A stretch of DNA of 64,000 bases from contig NZ_RZUF01000002.1 of the NCBI RefSeq assembly GCF_004005375.1, positions 56,148 to 120,147 of the forward strand. The letters run 5' to 3'. Shown in pieces: positions 18,030-25,526 of the stretch. The notes beneath the pieces were generated by a model. It did not search any database. It saw only the letters and a program-made list of their open reading frames with translations, and was not told where the DNA came from. Each line of letters starts with the position of its first letter. Within the stretch, counting starts at the first letter, position 1. The translations under genes were made by a program, and so were the position numbers. The DNA is from Rheinheimera sediminis (GTDB taxonomy: Bacteria; Pseudomonadota; Gammaproteobacteria; Enterobacterales; Alteromonadaceae).

Positions 18030-19382
18030 GTGGATTTAATACCGGGCCGCGCTGATTTGTGGTTTTTACCTTTGGGTGGCACAGGCGAAATTGGCATGAA
18101 CCTGAATTTATATGGTCATGCCGGTTTCTGGCTGATGGTGGATTGTGGTGTGACTTTTAATAGTCCGTTGCAAGCCGGCAGTCTGCAAAAAGCTGATGTA
18201 GTGGCTGCAGATCCAGCTTTTATCGCCAGACAGCCTGAGAATCTGGCTGGTATTGTGATTACTCATGCTCATGAAGATCATATAGGGGCTTTGCCAGCAC
18301 TTTGGCCGCGTTTTAAATGCCCTGTTTATGCCACAGCTTTTACGGCTGAAATTCTGCGTCGTAAGCTCGCGGAGGTTGGGCTTTTGGATAAAGTGCCGAT
18401 CATTGAAGTGAAAACCGGCGACACAAAAAATATAGGCCCTTTTGCAGTACAATTTCTCTCTATTACTCATTCCATTCCTGAGCCGCATTGTTTGATGATC
18501 CGCACTAACGCCGGGTCTGTGTTTCATACGGCCGACTGGAAAATAGATGCAACACCCATGACGGGTAAAGCCTTTAAACCCCGCGTTTTTCAGCGTTTAG
18601 CGCAAGAAAATGTTACAGCTATGGTCTGTGATTCGACCAATGCGCTGCGTGAAGGCTTTTCCGTATCTGAAACCGACTGCTACAACGCCTTATTGCAGGT
18701 GATAAGTCAGGCTCAGGCTAGGGTTGTGGTCAGTGGTTTTAGCAGTAATGTCGGGCGTTTAATAGCGCTGGGCCGAGTGGCGAATAAGACAGGCCGCTAT
18801 ATGGCGCTGCTTGGCCGCTCATTACAAAATATGGTGGGTGCCGCCCGCGCAACAGGCCACTGGCCTGATGATATTCATCTGATAGACGCTAATGATTTAG
18901 GCTATTTACCTAAAGAAGAGGTGTTAGTCGTAGCGACAGGCAGTCAGGGCGAACCCAAGGCCACGTTAAGCCGTTTGGCCGCTGATATGCAGCGTGAGCT
19001 GTCGCTCGAGAGTGGCGATTTAGTTATCTTCAGCTCCATTATTATTCCGGGCAACGAAGGCTTTATCGAAAAGCTGGTGCAGCAATTTCAGCAACGCGAT
19101 ATTCAGACGTTACAAAGTCACAACACGGACCTGCCTATTCATGTTTCTGGCCACCCATGCCGGGGTGAGCTGGAGTTATTGTACAGCTGGGTCAAACCTC
19201 AGATTGCGCTGCCTGTGCATGGCGAAGCTGCGCATATAGAGGCCAATGCTGATGTGGCACGACAAAGTCAGGTGCCTATTCAATTGACTGGTCTAAATGG
19301 TGATTTGTATGTGCTCGCCCCAGAGCCGCGTATTTATAAACAAGTGGTCAAAACTGGCCGCATCGCCCTGGTAAGGTCCTGA
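18030..19382 (+). CDS. RNase J-like metallo-beta-lactamase/beta-CASP protein
   Basis: A 450-residue member of the RNase J family (metallo-beta-lactamase plus beta-CASP). Visible motifs are PLGGTGEIGMNLNLY at the N-terminus, the zinc motif THAHEDHIG (the usual form is HGHEDH), HTADWKID, VVSGFSSNVGRL, GSQGEPKATLSRL and, near the C-terminus, HVSGHPCRGEL with LPVHGEAAHI. It is about 100 residues shorter than Bacillus RNase J and lacks its C-terminal domain. I chose GTG at 18030 because GGGAAG lies 8 nt upstream; GTG at 18024 would be too close. The next gene starts 1 nt after its stop. Ribonuclease activity is inferred from family. Confidence 0.85.
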   Translation: MDLIPGRADLWFLPLGGTGEIGMNLNLYGHAGFWLMVDCGVTFNSPLQAGSLQKADVVAADPAFIARQPENLAGIVITHAHEDHIGALPALWPRFKCPVYATAFTAEILRRKLAEVGLLDKVPIIEVKTGDTKNIGPFAVQFLSITHSIPEPHCLMIRTNAGSVFHTADWKIDATPMTGKAFKPRVFQRLAQENVTAMVCDSTNALREGFSVSETDCYNALLQVISQAQARVVVSGFSSNVGRLIALGRVANKTGRYMALLGRSLQNMVGAARATGHWPDDIHLIDANDLGYLPKEEVLVVATGSQGEPKATLSRLAADMQRELSLESGDLVIFSSIIIPGNEGFIEKLVQQFQQRDIQTLQSHNTDLPIHVSGHPCRGELELLYSWVKPQIALPVHGEAAHIEANADVARQSQVPIQLTGLNGDLYVLAPEPRIYKQVVKTGRIALVRS

Positions 19383-19383
19383 T

Positions 19384-20550
19384 ATGCAGCTGCAGTGGCT
19401 TGATTCAATGAGTAAAGTCAAAGCAGCGGACTGGAATGCCTTATTTCCCGCTGACTATCCTTTTAGCCGTTATGAGTTTTTACAGGCGCTGGAATTGGGT
19501 GGCAGTGTGGGCAGCAGTTCGGCTAGAGACACAGGCTGGCTGGTGCGGCATTTTGTGGTATGGCAAGACGAAAAACTAATCGCCGCTATCCCTGCTTATA
19601 TCAAATTGCACTCCTATGGCGAATACCTGTTTGATTGGTCTTTTGCAGAGGCCTATCAAAGTTATGGTCTGGACTATTACCCTAAGCTCTTACTGGCTAT
19701 TCCATTTACACCAGCAGAAGGACCACGTTTAGGTCTGGCTGCCGGGCTGGATAAAACTCAGTTGCTGCAGTGGTTACAGCAGGGTGTGCATCAACTGCAG
19801 CAAGCAATACCGCTGAGCCATCTCCAGTGCCTTTATGCCGCGCCGGACGATCGGCAAGCGTTTCGCAACTCAGGTTTTATCGAACGTTTTGACGTGCAGT
19901 TTTTATGGTCGAATCAGGGCTTTCAACATTTTGATGATTTCCTTGCTGTGCTGACGGCACGCAAACGTAAACAAATTCGTAAAGAACGATCTGCTGTGAC
20001 AGAGCAGGGCGTGCAGCTCAGAACTTTAACTGGCGCTGAGTTGGATGCTGCTTTTTGGCAGCAGTTTTACAGTTTTTACTGCGACACCTACCAAAAACGT
20101 TCCCGCCATAATGGTTATTTGACTGCGGACACCTTCAAGCGTTGGGGCCAGTCTATGGCAAATCAAATAGTTATATTTGCTGCTTTTGTCGATGAGAAAA
20201 TGGTGGCTGCTTCATTGTGTTTTCAATCAGAAAGCACCTTATACGGCCGTTATTGGGGCTCTGAACAAGACTTTAACTTCCTGCACTTTGAATGCTGTTA
20301 TTACAGCGGTATAGACTACTGCATTAAACAGGGGCTGCAGTTTTTTGATGCCGGAGCTCAGGGCGAACACAAGCTGCAACGGGGTTTTGCACCAGTACTG
20401 CGGCATGGTTTTTACAGTTTTACGGAAAGAGCACAGCATAAAGCCATCAATGAGGCGATAGCCCGATACTGCTTGCAAGAGCAAAAGGCTATTGAGCAGT
20501 ATCGGCAAGAGGCAGAACTCAGTCTGCCTTTTGCACATCGCTCCGATTGA
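19384..20550 (+). CDS. GNAT/FemAB-like acyltransferase (DUF482 type)
   Basis: A 388-residue protein matching the DUF482 group of GNAT/FemAB-like proteins, annotated loosely as peptidoglycan-related acetyltransferases. Recognisable pieces are the N-terminal PFSRYEFLQALE, HFVVWQDEKLIAAIPAYIKLHSYGEYLFDWSFAEAYQSYG, then KRKQIRKERSAV, and the acyl-CoA region LYGRYWGSEQDFNFLHFECCYYSGIDYCI followed by FDAGAQGEHKLQRGF. It is cytoplasmic. The start is 1 nt after the RNase J-like stop, so the two are co-expressed; no shared pathway is evident. The substrate is unknown. Confidence 0.82.
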   Translation: MQLQWLDSMSKVKAADWNALFPADYPFSRYEFLQALELGGSVGSSSARDTGWLVRHFVVWQDEKLIAAIPAYIKLHSYGEYLFDWSFAEAYQSYGLDYYPKLLLAIPFTPAEGPRLGLAAGLDKTQLLQWLQQGVHQLQQAIPLSHLQCLYAAPDDRQAFRNSGFIERFDVQFLWSNQGFQHFDDFLAVLTARKRKQIRKERSAVTEQGVQLRTLTGAELDAAFWQQFYSFYCDTYQKRSRHNGYLTADTFKRWGQSMANQIVIFAAFVDEKMVAASLCFQSESTLYGRYWGSEQDFNFLHFECCYYSGIDYCIKQGLQFFDAGAQGEHKLQRGFAPVLRHGFYSFTERAQHKAINEAIARYCLQEQKAIEQYRQEAELSLPFAHRSD

Positions 20551-20580
20551 GCTTTAGGGATAGCATCAAAATCCGCAGCG

Positions 20581-21414
20581 CTATTTATTAAAATCAGCAG
20601 CGCTATGACGCTCCGGCACTTGCTCTTGAGCTTCACCCCAGTTGCGATTGACCTTGATACCACGTTGTACCGCAGGACGAGCGTCTATCTGCTTAGCCCA
20701 GCGCTGCAGATTTGAATAACTTTGCACATCTAAAAATTCAGCCGCATTGTACAAACGGCCTAAAACCAAAGCACCGTACCAGGGCCAAATGGCGATATCG
20801 GCAATACTGTATTCATCGCCAGCAACAAAAGCCTGTTTAGCCAGCTGTTGGTCGAGCACGTCGAGCTGACGTTTGGTTTCCATCGCATACCTGTTGATGG
20901 GGTATTGATATTTTTCCGGTGCATAGGCATAAAAATGACCAAAACCGCCGCCAACAAAAGGCGCGCTGCCCATTTGCCAGAACAGCCAATTCATCACTTC
21001 TGTGCGTTTGGCCGGATCTTTTGGCAAAAAAGCGCCAAATTTCTCAGCCAGATACAACAAGATTGAACCAGATTCAAAGACACGGCTGCCTGTGCTGCGA
21101 TCAAATAAAGCCGGAATTTTGCTGTTCGGATTCACCTCGATAAAACCGCTGCCAAACTGGTCACCGTCTCTAATGCTGATCAGCCAGGCATCATAGTCTG
21201 CCGCTGAATGGCCGGCCTCAAGCAACTCTTCCAGCATCACTGTCACTTTAACCCCATTGGGTGTAGCCATAGAATACAGCTGCAGGTCATGCTCGCCTGT
21301 GGGGAGAGATTTGTCATGAGTAGCGCCAGAAACAGGTCTGTTGATACTGGCAAATGCGCCACCGTTTTGACTGTCCCAGGTCCAGACTTTCGGTGGGGTG
21401 TAGGTGTGACTCAT
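20581..21414 (-). CDS. yghU: Glutathione S-transferase-like disulfide-bond oxidoreductase YghU
   Basis: A 277-residue Nu-class GST-like protein. E. coli YghU is a disulfide-bond reductase that binds two glutathiones. Matching landmarks are the N-terminal extension YTPPKVWTWDSQNGGAFASINRP, the thioredoxin-fold entry YSMATPNGVKVTVMLEELLE, the cis-Pro segment NPNSKIPALFDR, and the helical domain with EVMNWLFWQMGSAPFVGGGFGHFYAYAPEKYQYPINRYAMETKRQLDVLD and SIADIAIWPWYG. The ATG at 21414 follows AGGAG at 6 nt. It is monocistronic, convergent with the DUF482 gene. Confidence 0.93.
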   Translation of the reverse strand: MSHTYTPPKVWTWDSQNGGAFASINRPVSGATHDKSLPTGEHDLQLYSMATPNGVKVTVMLEELLEAGHSAADYDAWLISIRDGDQFGSGFIEVNPNSKIPALFDRSTGSRVFESGSILLYLAEKFGAFLPKDPAKRTEVMNWLFWQMGSAPFVGGGFGHFYAYAPEKYQYPINRYAMETKRQLDVLDQQLAKQAFVAGDEYSIADIAIWPWYGALVLGRLYNAAEFLDVQSYSNLQRWAKQIDARPAVQRGIKVNRNWGEAQEQVPERHSAADFNK

Positions 21415-21594
21415 AGCATCTCCTGTAGGGCAATGATCAATGAAACAGTTCAGGTTGAAGTTTGGATATTGGTTTACTCTTGCTGTATTACAAGGGTTCT
21501 GGATGCTGTTTTACTGCTGTTGTGTGTTCTGGCAGACAGATCTGCTGCACTCTAAGGTTCAAACTAACTATCTTTCTGTTTGGTTGGATTTTCC

Positions 21595-22041
21595 ATGAAA
21601 CCTTTCACACTTATTGTGTCGTCTTTGACCTTGGCTATGCTGAGCCTGAGCCCTTTAACCGGTTGTAGTTCGCCGCGTCAAAGTGTCCAACAAAGCGTTG
21701 AGCCTGCTGAGCAAATTGGCAGCGTTCGAACCATTGAAATTATTGCGTTGGACAACAGAAGCACTGGTGGGGGAGCTGTGCTGGGTGCTGTATTAGGTGG
21801 TGTTATTGGTAATCAATTTGGTAGTGGTTCAGGCCGGAGCATAGCAACAGGAGTTGGAGTGGTAGGTGGTGCTATGGCCGGTAATCAGGTTGAGAAAAAT
21901 AATAAAACGGCAGAGGAAATTTATCGTGTGACTGTAGATTATGATAACGGCCGCACTCAACTCTTTGATTATCAGCAGATTGGCGATTTACGCCCTGGTG
22001 ATCGAGTACGGGTTTCAGGTTCACAAATCTATCAGCTGTAA
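21595..22041 (+). CDS. Glycine-zipper 2TM-domain lipoprotein (SlyB-like)
   Basis: A 148-residue lipoprotein. The signal peptide ends in a lipobox-like LTGC (Cys near residue 25). A glycine-zipper pair follows (GGGAVLGAVLGGVIGNQFGSGSG and GVGVVGGAMAGNQVEK), which inserts in or spans the outer membrane in SlyB/PcP-type proteins. The C-terminal YRVTVDYDNGRTQLFDYQQIGDLRPGDRVRV is the usual small beta domain of this family. I use the ATG at 21595; an upstream TTG (21580) lacks a ribosome site. The gene stands alone before the LRR-kinase gene, 66 bp apart. It is probably an envelope-integrity protein. Confidence 0.85.
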   Translation: MKPFTLIVSSLTLAMLSLSPLTGCSSPRQSVQQSVEPAEQIGSVRTIEIIALDNRSTGGGAVLGAVLGGVIGNQFGSGSGRSIATGVGVVGGAMAGNQVEKNNKTAEEIYRVTVDYDNGRTQLFDYQQIGDLRPGDRVRVSGSQIYQL

Positions 22042-22107
22042 AGGTCAGAACTTGTTGCATCAAGGCTGCATCTGTACAATCCGGCTTTTTCAGCAGGTTG
22101 GGATCAG

Positions 22108-23391
22108 ATGTTTAGCCTTGAAACTTTAGCGCAAACTACAGCGCCATTAAGCCGTATCAATCTCTCTGCTGGCCTGAGTGAATTTCCGGCTGATTTATAC
22201 CGTTTTTCCGACAGTCTGGAAATTCTGGATTTATCCGGCAATCAACTGTCGGACTTACCTGCGGATTTGCACCGTTTTCAAAAGTTAAAGCGTCTGTTTT
22301 TAACCAGTAATAACTTCAGTCATATTCCTGCCGTATTAAGCCTGTGCCCTGCTTTGGTGATGGTGAGTTTTAAAGGCAATCAGCTAACAGAGTTTGCTGA
22401 AGGTTCTCTGCCTGAACAGCTGGAATGGTTAATTCTGACAGACAATCAGCTGACACAACTACCGAATGACTTCGGTCGTTATACCAAGCTACGTAAAGTA
22501 GCTATGGCTGGCAACCAGTTGTCTTGCTTACCTGATTCAATGCAGCAGTGCCATGATTTGGGTTTATTACGATTATCGCTGAATCAGTTTGAAACTTTTC
22601 CCGACTGGTTATTTCAGCTGCCAAAGCTGGCTTGGCTGGCGCTGGGTGCTAATCCTGCTTGTCCTGTGCCTGAAGCTCAAGCTGTTGCTGCCCATAGCGT
22701 GCAGCAGTATCAACTCTTGCATAAATTAGGCGAAGGCGCGTCCGGAGTGATTTATCAGGCGCGGTTTGAGCAAGACGCTGAACTGGTGGCTTTAAAGCAA
22801 TTTAAAGGCTGGGTGACCAGTGATGGCTGTCCCAAAGATGAGATGAATAATTATCTGAATGCTGGTTCGCATCCAAATCTGATTGCTGTGAAAGCTAAGC
22901 TCAAAGATAGTGATTTACCTGGCTTAGTGATGGAACTGATACCCGCTTCTTTTTCAGTGTTAGGGCAACCCCCTTCTTTTGAGACCTGCACTCGCGATAC
23001 TTTTACCCAAGGCCAAAATCTAAGGCTGCAGCAACTGCAGAAGTTAGCGCAACAGGTTTTGGCTGTAATGGCGCATTTGCATCAGCAGCAGATAGCTCAT
23101 GGGGATTTATATGCTCACAATATGTTGGTGGATAGTGAACAGCGGCTGTACCTGGGCGATTTTGGCGCTGCAACTGCCTTACAGGCTTTGCCGCTGAAGC
23201 AGCGACAGCTGTTTTGTGCGTTGGAAGTCAGGGCATTTGGCTATTGGTTACTGGATATGCAGACTTTGTTACCTGCCTCAGAGTCGGCGGAGTTTAATCA
23301 AAGATGGGGAGCTTTGCTGACATCATGTCTAGACTCCAATCCGGGCCGCCGTCCCGGATTGGCGCAGCTTGAGACTGAGTTTGCATGCTAA
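22108..23391 (+). CDS. Leucine-rich-repeat / protein-kinase fusion
   Basis: A 427-residue cytoplasmic fusion. Residues 20-190 hold about seven leucine-rich repeats of the 23-residue kind (LEILDLSGNQLSDLPADLHRF, then LEWLILTDNQLTQLPNDFG and so on). Residues 205-427 form a protein kinase domain: glycine loop GEGASGVIY (208-216), ATP-anchoring Lys230 (VALKQF), catalytic loop HGDLYAHN (331-338, Asp333 and Asn338 present) and metal-binding DFG (351-353). The loop replaces the usual HRDLK with HGDLY, losing both the RD arginine and the loop lysine. There is no membrane segment. It probably phosphorylates a partner recognised by the repeats; the target is unknown. A lone receiver protein lies 101 bp downstream on the same strand. 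Confidence 0.9.
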   Translation: MFSLETLAQTTAPLSRINLSAGLSEFPADLYRFSDSLEILDLSGNQLSDLPADLHRFQKLKRLFLTSNNFSHIPAVLSLCPALVMVSFKGNQLTEFAEGSLPEQLEWLILTDNQLTQLPNDFGRYTKLRKVAMAGNQLSCLPDSMQQCHDLGLLRLSLNQFETFPDWLFQLPKLAWLALGANPACPVPEAQAVAAHSVQQYQLLHKLGEGASGVIYQARFEQDAELVALKQFKGWVTSDGCPKDEMNNYLNAGSHPNLIAVKAKLKDSDLPGLVMELIPASFSVLGQPPSFETCTRDTFTQGQNLRLQQLQKLAQQVLAVMAHLHQQQIAHGDLYAHNMLVDSEQRLYLGDFGAATALQALPLKQRQLFCALEVRAFGYWLLDMQTLLPASESAEFNQRWGALLTSCLDSNPGRRPGLAQLETEFAC

Positions 23392-23492
23392 AGCCGAAGT
23401 TGTCACTGGATCATTGGATAAGTTCTGGCTACAGTGTAAGGCCGTAAAAGATTTTCGGTTTGAGTAACAAGGAAGAGGTTGAAATCGAAGCT

Positions 23493-23870
23493 ATGGCGTT
23501 TAATTTATTGATAGTAGACGACAGTCAGGTGTGTTTAATGCTGACCAAAGGGTATGTGCAGTCCTTCAAACCTGACTGGAACTGTTCGATTGCAAATAAC
23601 GCTGAGGACGCTATTGCGTTGATTGAACAGCATAACTTTGATGCTTACTCGCTAGACTACAGCCTGCCCGGCCGCAACGGTCTTGAGCTGGCGCGATGGA
23701 TCCGTAGCCGTGATCAAGAGTGTTTTATTGGTTTGTTAACGTCCAATATTATGAATTATGTAGAGGATCAGGCAGTCAGTGACAAGATTAATTACTACCG
23801 AAAACCAGCCACTGCAGATGTGATAAAGCTATTTGTCAGTGATATAGAACGTTATACGCTTTGTACTTGA
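23493..23870 (+). CDS. Single-domain response regulator (receiver protein)
   Basis: A 125-residue CheY-like receiver with no output domain. The acidic pair DD (LIVDDSQ) is near residue 9, the phospho-acceptor Asp lies in SLDYSLPGRNGLELARW, Thr in LLTSN, and the switch Lys in YYRKPAT, so all active-site residues are present. I start at the ATG at 23493, directly before the fold. A TTG 33 nt earlier is possible, and AAGGAAGAGG at 23470-23479 is rather far from the ATG, so the start is uncertain. No histidine kinase gene is adjacent. Its position after the LRR-kinase gene suggests, but does not show, a link. Confidence 0.88.
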   Translation: MAFNLLIVDDSQVCLMLTKGYVQSFKPDWNCSIANNAEDAIALIEQHNFDAYSLDYSLPGRNGLELARWIRSRDQECFIGLLTSNIMNYVEDQAVSDKINYYRKPATADVIKLFVSDIERYTLCT

Positions 23871-23983
23871 AGCCACAGTTTTGTTGACCCTTCCTGCTTT
23901 TAAGGCAAAGGTGTCGGCTCGGTGTAACTTCAATTACTTACGTATATAAAAGAGCTTATTTTAATAACGTTGTGAAATAAGCT

Positions 23984-24011
23984 TTGACACAGCCCTGAAA
24001 ACCTATACACT
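23984..24011 (+). promoter_or_regulatory. Cold-shock gene promoter with long 5' leader
   Basis: TTGACA at 23984-23989, a 16-nt spacer and TACACT at 24006-24011, giving an untranslated leader of about 145 nt before the cold-shock ATG at 24163. Long structured leaders are typical of cspA-type genes. A 9-bp inverted repeat (AGCTTATTT/AAATAAGCT, 23953-23983) abuts the -35. The rest of 23871-24162 contains no gene. Confidence 0.6.
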
Positions 24012-24162
24012 GGCCTTGCTTTGTTAGTCTGTTCATTATTTATGCACCACAACGAATGTTACTGTTGTTTTAGTACGTCCTGTATTCATAAGTTAAAACA
24101 TCTCTTACAGCACCACCGCCTGAAACCAGGCATATTAATTTCATTAAATACAGGTATATACC

Positions 24163-24372
24163 ATGTCTAATACAACTACCGGCACAGTAAAATGGTTCAA
24201 CGAAACTAAAGGTTTCGGTTTCATCGAACAAGCTTCAGGTCCAGACGTTTTCGCTCACTTCAGCGAAATTTCTAGCACGGGTTTCAAAACTCTGCAAGAA
24301 GGCCAACGTGTACAGTTCACTGTAACACAAGGTCAAAAAGGCCCACAGGCTGAGAAAATCGTTGTTCTGTAA
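24163..24372 (+). CDS. Cold-shock protein, CspA family
   Basis: A 69-residue single cold-shock domain that binds single-stranded RNA/DNA and melts RNA structure. The RNP1 motif KGFGFIEQ and RNP2 motif DVFAHFSEI are intact, framed by [11 protein letters not shown] at the N-terminus and [10 protein letters not shown] at the end. Length and sequence are standard for CspA/CspD-like proteins. A leader of about 145 nt precedes it and a strong terminator follows at 24431. Whether it is cold-inducible or constitutive cannot be told from the protein. A tandem repeat array begins directly after its terminator. Confidence 0.95.
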   Translation: MSNTTTGTVKWFNETKGFGFIEQASGPDVFAHFSEISSTGFKTLQEGQRVQFTVTQGQKGPQAEKIVVL

Positions 24373-24430
24373 TTTTTAATTACAGTTACCGGGGTTAACA
24401 GATTTAATCTGATTCTACCGGTCACAACAC

Positions 24431-24465
24431 AAAAAAAGGCAACTGCAAAGCAGCTGCCTTTTTTT
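24431..24465 (+). terminator. Rho-independent terminator of the cold-shock gene
   Basis: An A7 tract, then GGCAACTGC, loop AAA, GCAGCTGCC and T7. The 9-bp stem has one mismatch. The T-run ends at 24465, exactly where the 51-bp tandem array begins. Confidence 0.9.
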
Positions 24466-24669
24466 ATGTCTATGGAAGGACGGTATGCCGCAACTGCCGG
24501 GAGCATTGTTGCGGCGATGTCTATGGAAGGACGGTATGTGGCAATGGCCGGGAGCATTGTTGCGGCGATGTCTATGGAAGGACGGTATGTGGCAATGGCC
24601 GGGAGCATTGTTGCGGCGATGTCTATGGAAGGACGGTATGCGGCAATGGCCGGGAGCATTGTTGCGGCG
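24466..24669. repeat. Four tandem copies of a 51-bp unit
   Basis: Units begin at 24466, 24517, 24568 and 24619, each starting ATGTCTATGGAAGGACGGTA and ending GTTGCGGCG, with no spacers. Copies differ only around unit positions 22-31 (GCCGCAACTG, then GTGGCAATGG twice, then GCGGCAATGG). Because 51 is a multiple of three, reading frames stay open on both strands: one + frame reads a 17-residue unit beginning MSMEGRY. Each copy contains an internal hairpin: copy 1 pairs GCCGCAAC with GTTGCGGC, and copy 4 pairs GCGGCAATG with CATTGTTGC and is followed by T6 at 24671-24676. Each copy also carries AAGGA a few bases before an ATG. It may be a minisatellite, a set of RNA hairpins or a repeat peptide. 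I favour non-coding. Confidence 0.9.
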
Positions 24670-24701
24670 ATTTTTTAGAACGCCTGACTCAGTATCGAGC
24701 G

Positions 24702-25346
24702 CTACTCCTGCAGTGCATAGACCTTGGGTAAATAAATTTCCTCACCAGCTTTATGTTTAATTTCTGCGAAATCAAAAAAATTCTGGATAGTGACGCCAAA
24801 TACTTTTTGCGTATTAAACTGGGGCACTAAAAGTTCAACAAACTCTTCGGCTATATTATGGGCGCAGCGGATCAGCTGCAAATCAGCTTCATCGCCATGC
24901 TCGAAATACATTTTTATAAAGCTGTGTAAACCTGCGATACGAAATACAGTTTTCATCGAATTGGGGCGCCAGAACTTAAAATCCATTTGCGGATGATTCG
25001 CCAGTTCAAAATCAAATTCTCTTGGCCCTTTCCACGGTAGGCAGTGGATTTCAAATCCATGAGGGGTAAACACTTTGTACACAGACAAACGAGGTTTGTT
25101 TGGACAAATGATTTGCCCTGCCGCATCTTCAGAGCCGCCGAGGAACTTCAGGTTCCAGTTGCGCTGATTGGTCAGAATATCGAGTGAGTTATCAAAACCG
25201 TATTTCAGCATGCCTTCGGCCATGCCTAAAGAGGTGGCTACCGCATGATAAAAAGCTGGTACATTGCCAAAGGTCAGTTTTAATTTAAGACGGTTAATTT
25301 CTCTGAGCCTGTGCTCAATTTTTTCTGTTTCTGGTTTGCTGTCCAT
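24702..25346 (-). CDS. Conserved-looking protein of unknown function
   Basis: A 214-residue soluble protein with no signal peptide or membrane segment. I do not recognise the family. Composition is ordinary and coding-like, with a charged helical N-terminus (EKIEHRLREINRLKLKLTFG), a central region rich in aromatic residues (HGFEIHCLPWKGPREFDFELANHP, then DFKFWRPNSMKTVFRIAGLHSF) and a C-terminus EEFVELLVPQFNTQ. No catalytic motif stands out. It is monocistronic and converges on the tandem repeat array downstream of the cold-shock gene, leaving 32 bp between the array and its stop codon. Confidence 0.75.
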   Translation of the reverse strand: MDSKPETEKIEHRLREINRLKLKLTFGNVPAFYHAVATSLGMAEGMLKYGFDNSLDILTNQRNWNLKFLGGSEDAAGQIICPNKPRLSVYKVFTPHGFEIHCLPWKGPREFDFELANHPQMDFKFWRPNSMKTVFRIAGLHSFIKMYFEHGDEADLQLIRCAHNIAEEFVELLVPQFNTQKVFGVTIQNFFDFAEIKHKAGEEIYLPKVYALQE

Positions 25347-25526
25347 ATCTACTTCTTTTCCTGCTCCTCGCCCCGGCCAAACACACTGGGCATTGGCAAA
25401 GTATGCCGAAAAGAAGTCTAACTGCCAATGGTTAAACGACTAATAGAGAGGAAGTATAGTTTAAGTTTGGGCTGCATGCTGTTTCGATCCGTACACTAAC
25501 AACACTACTTTATTTTTTGGAATCTT

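Noticed and set aside
24333..24659. A 108-residue minus-strand frame through the repeat and the cold-shock gene 3' end
   Set aside because: It is generated by the repeat and overlaps a certain gene and its terminator.
24466..24669. The repeat array as a CRISPR array
   Set aside because: The 51-bp units are directly adjacent with no unique spacers, and no cas gene is present.
24466..24678. A 70-residue repeat protein read from the array (17-residue unit MSMEGRY...)
   Set aside because: The first ATG has no ribosome site because it follows a terminator T-run directly, and frames are open in several registers simply because the unit is a multiple of three. It is kept only as a possibility in the repeat entry.
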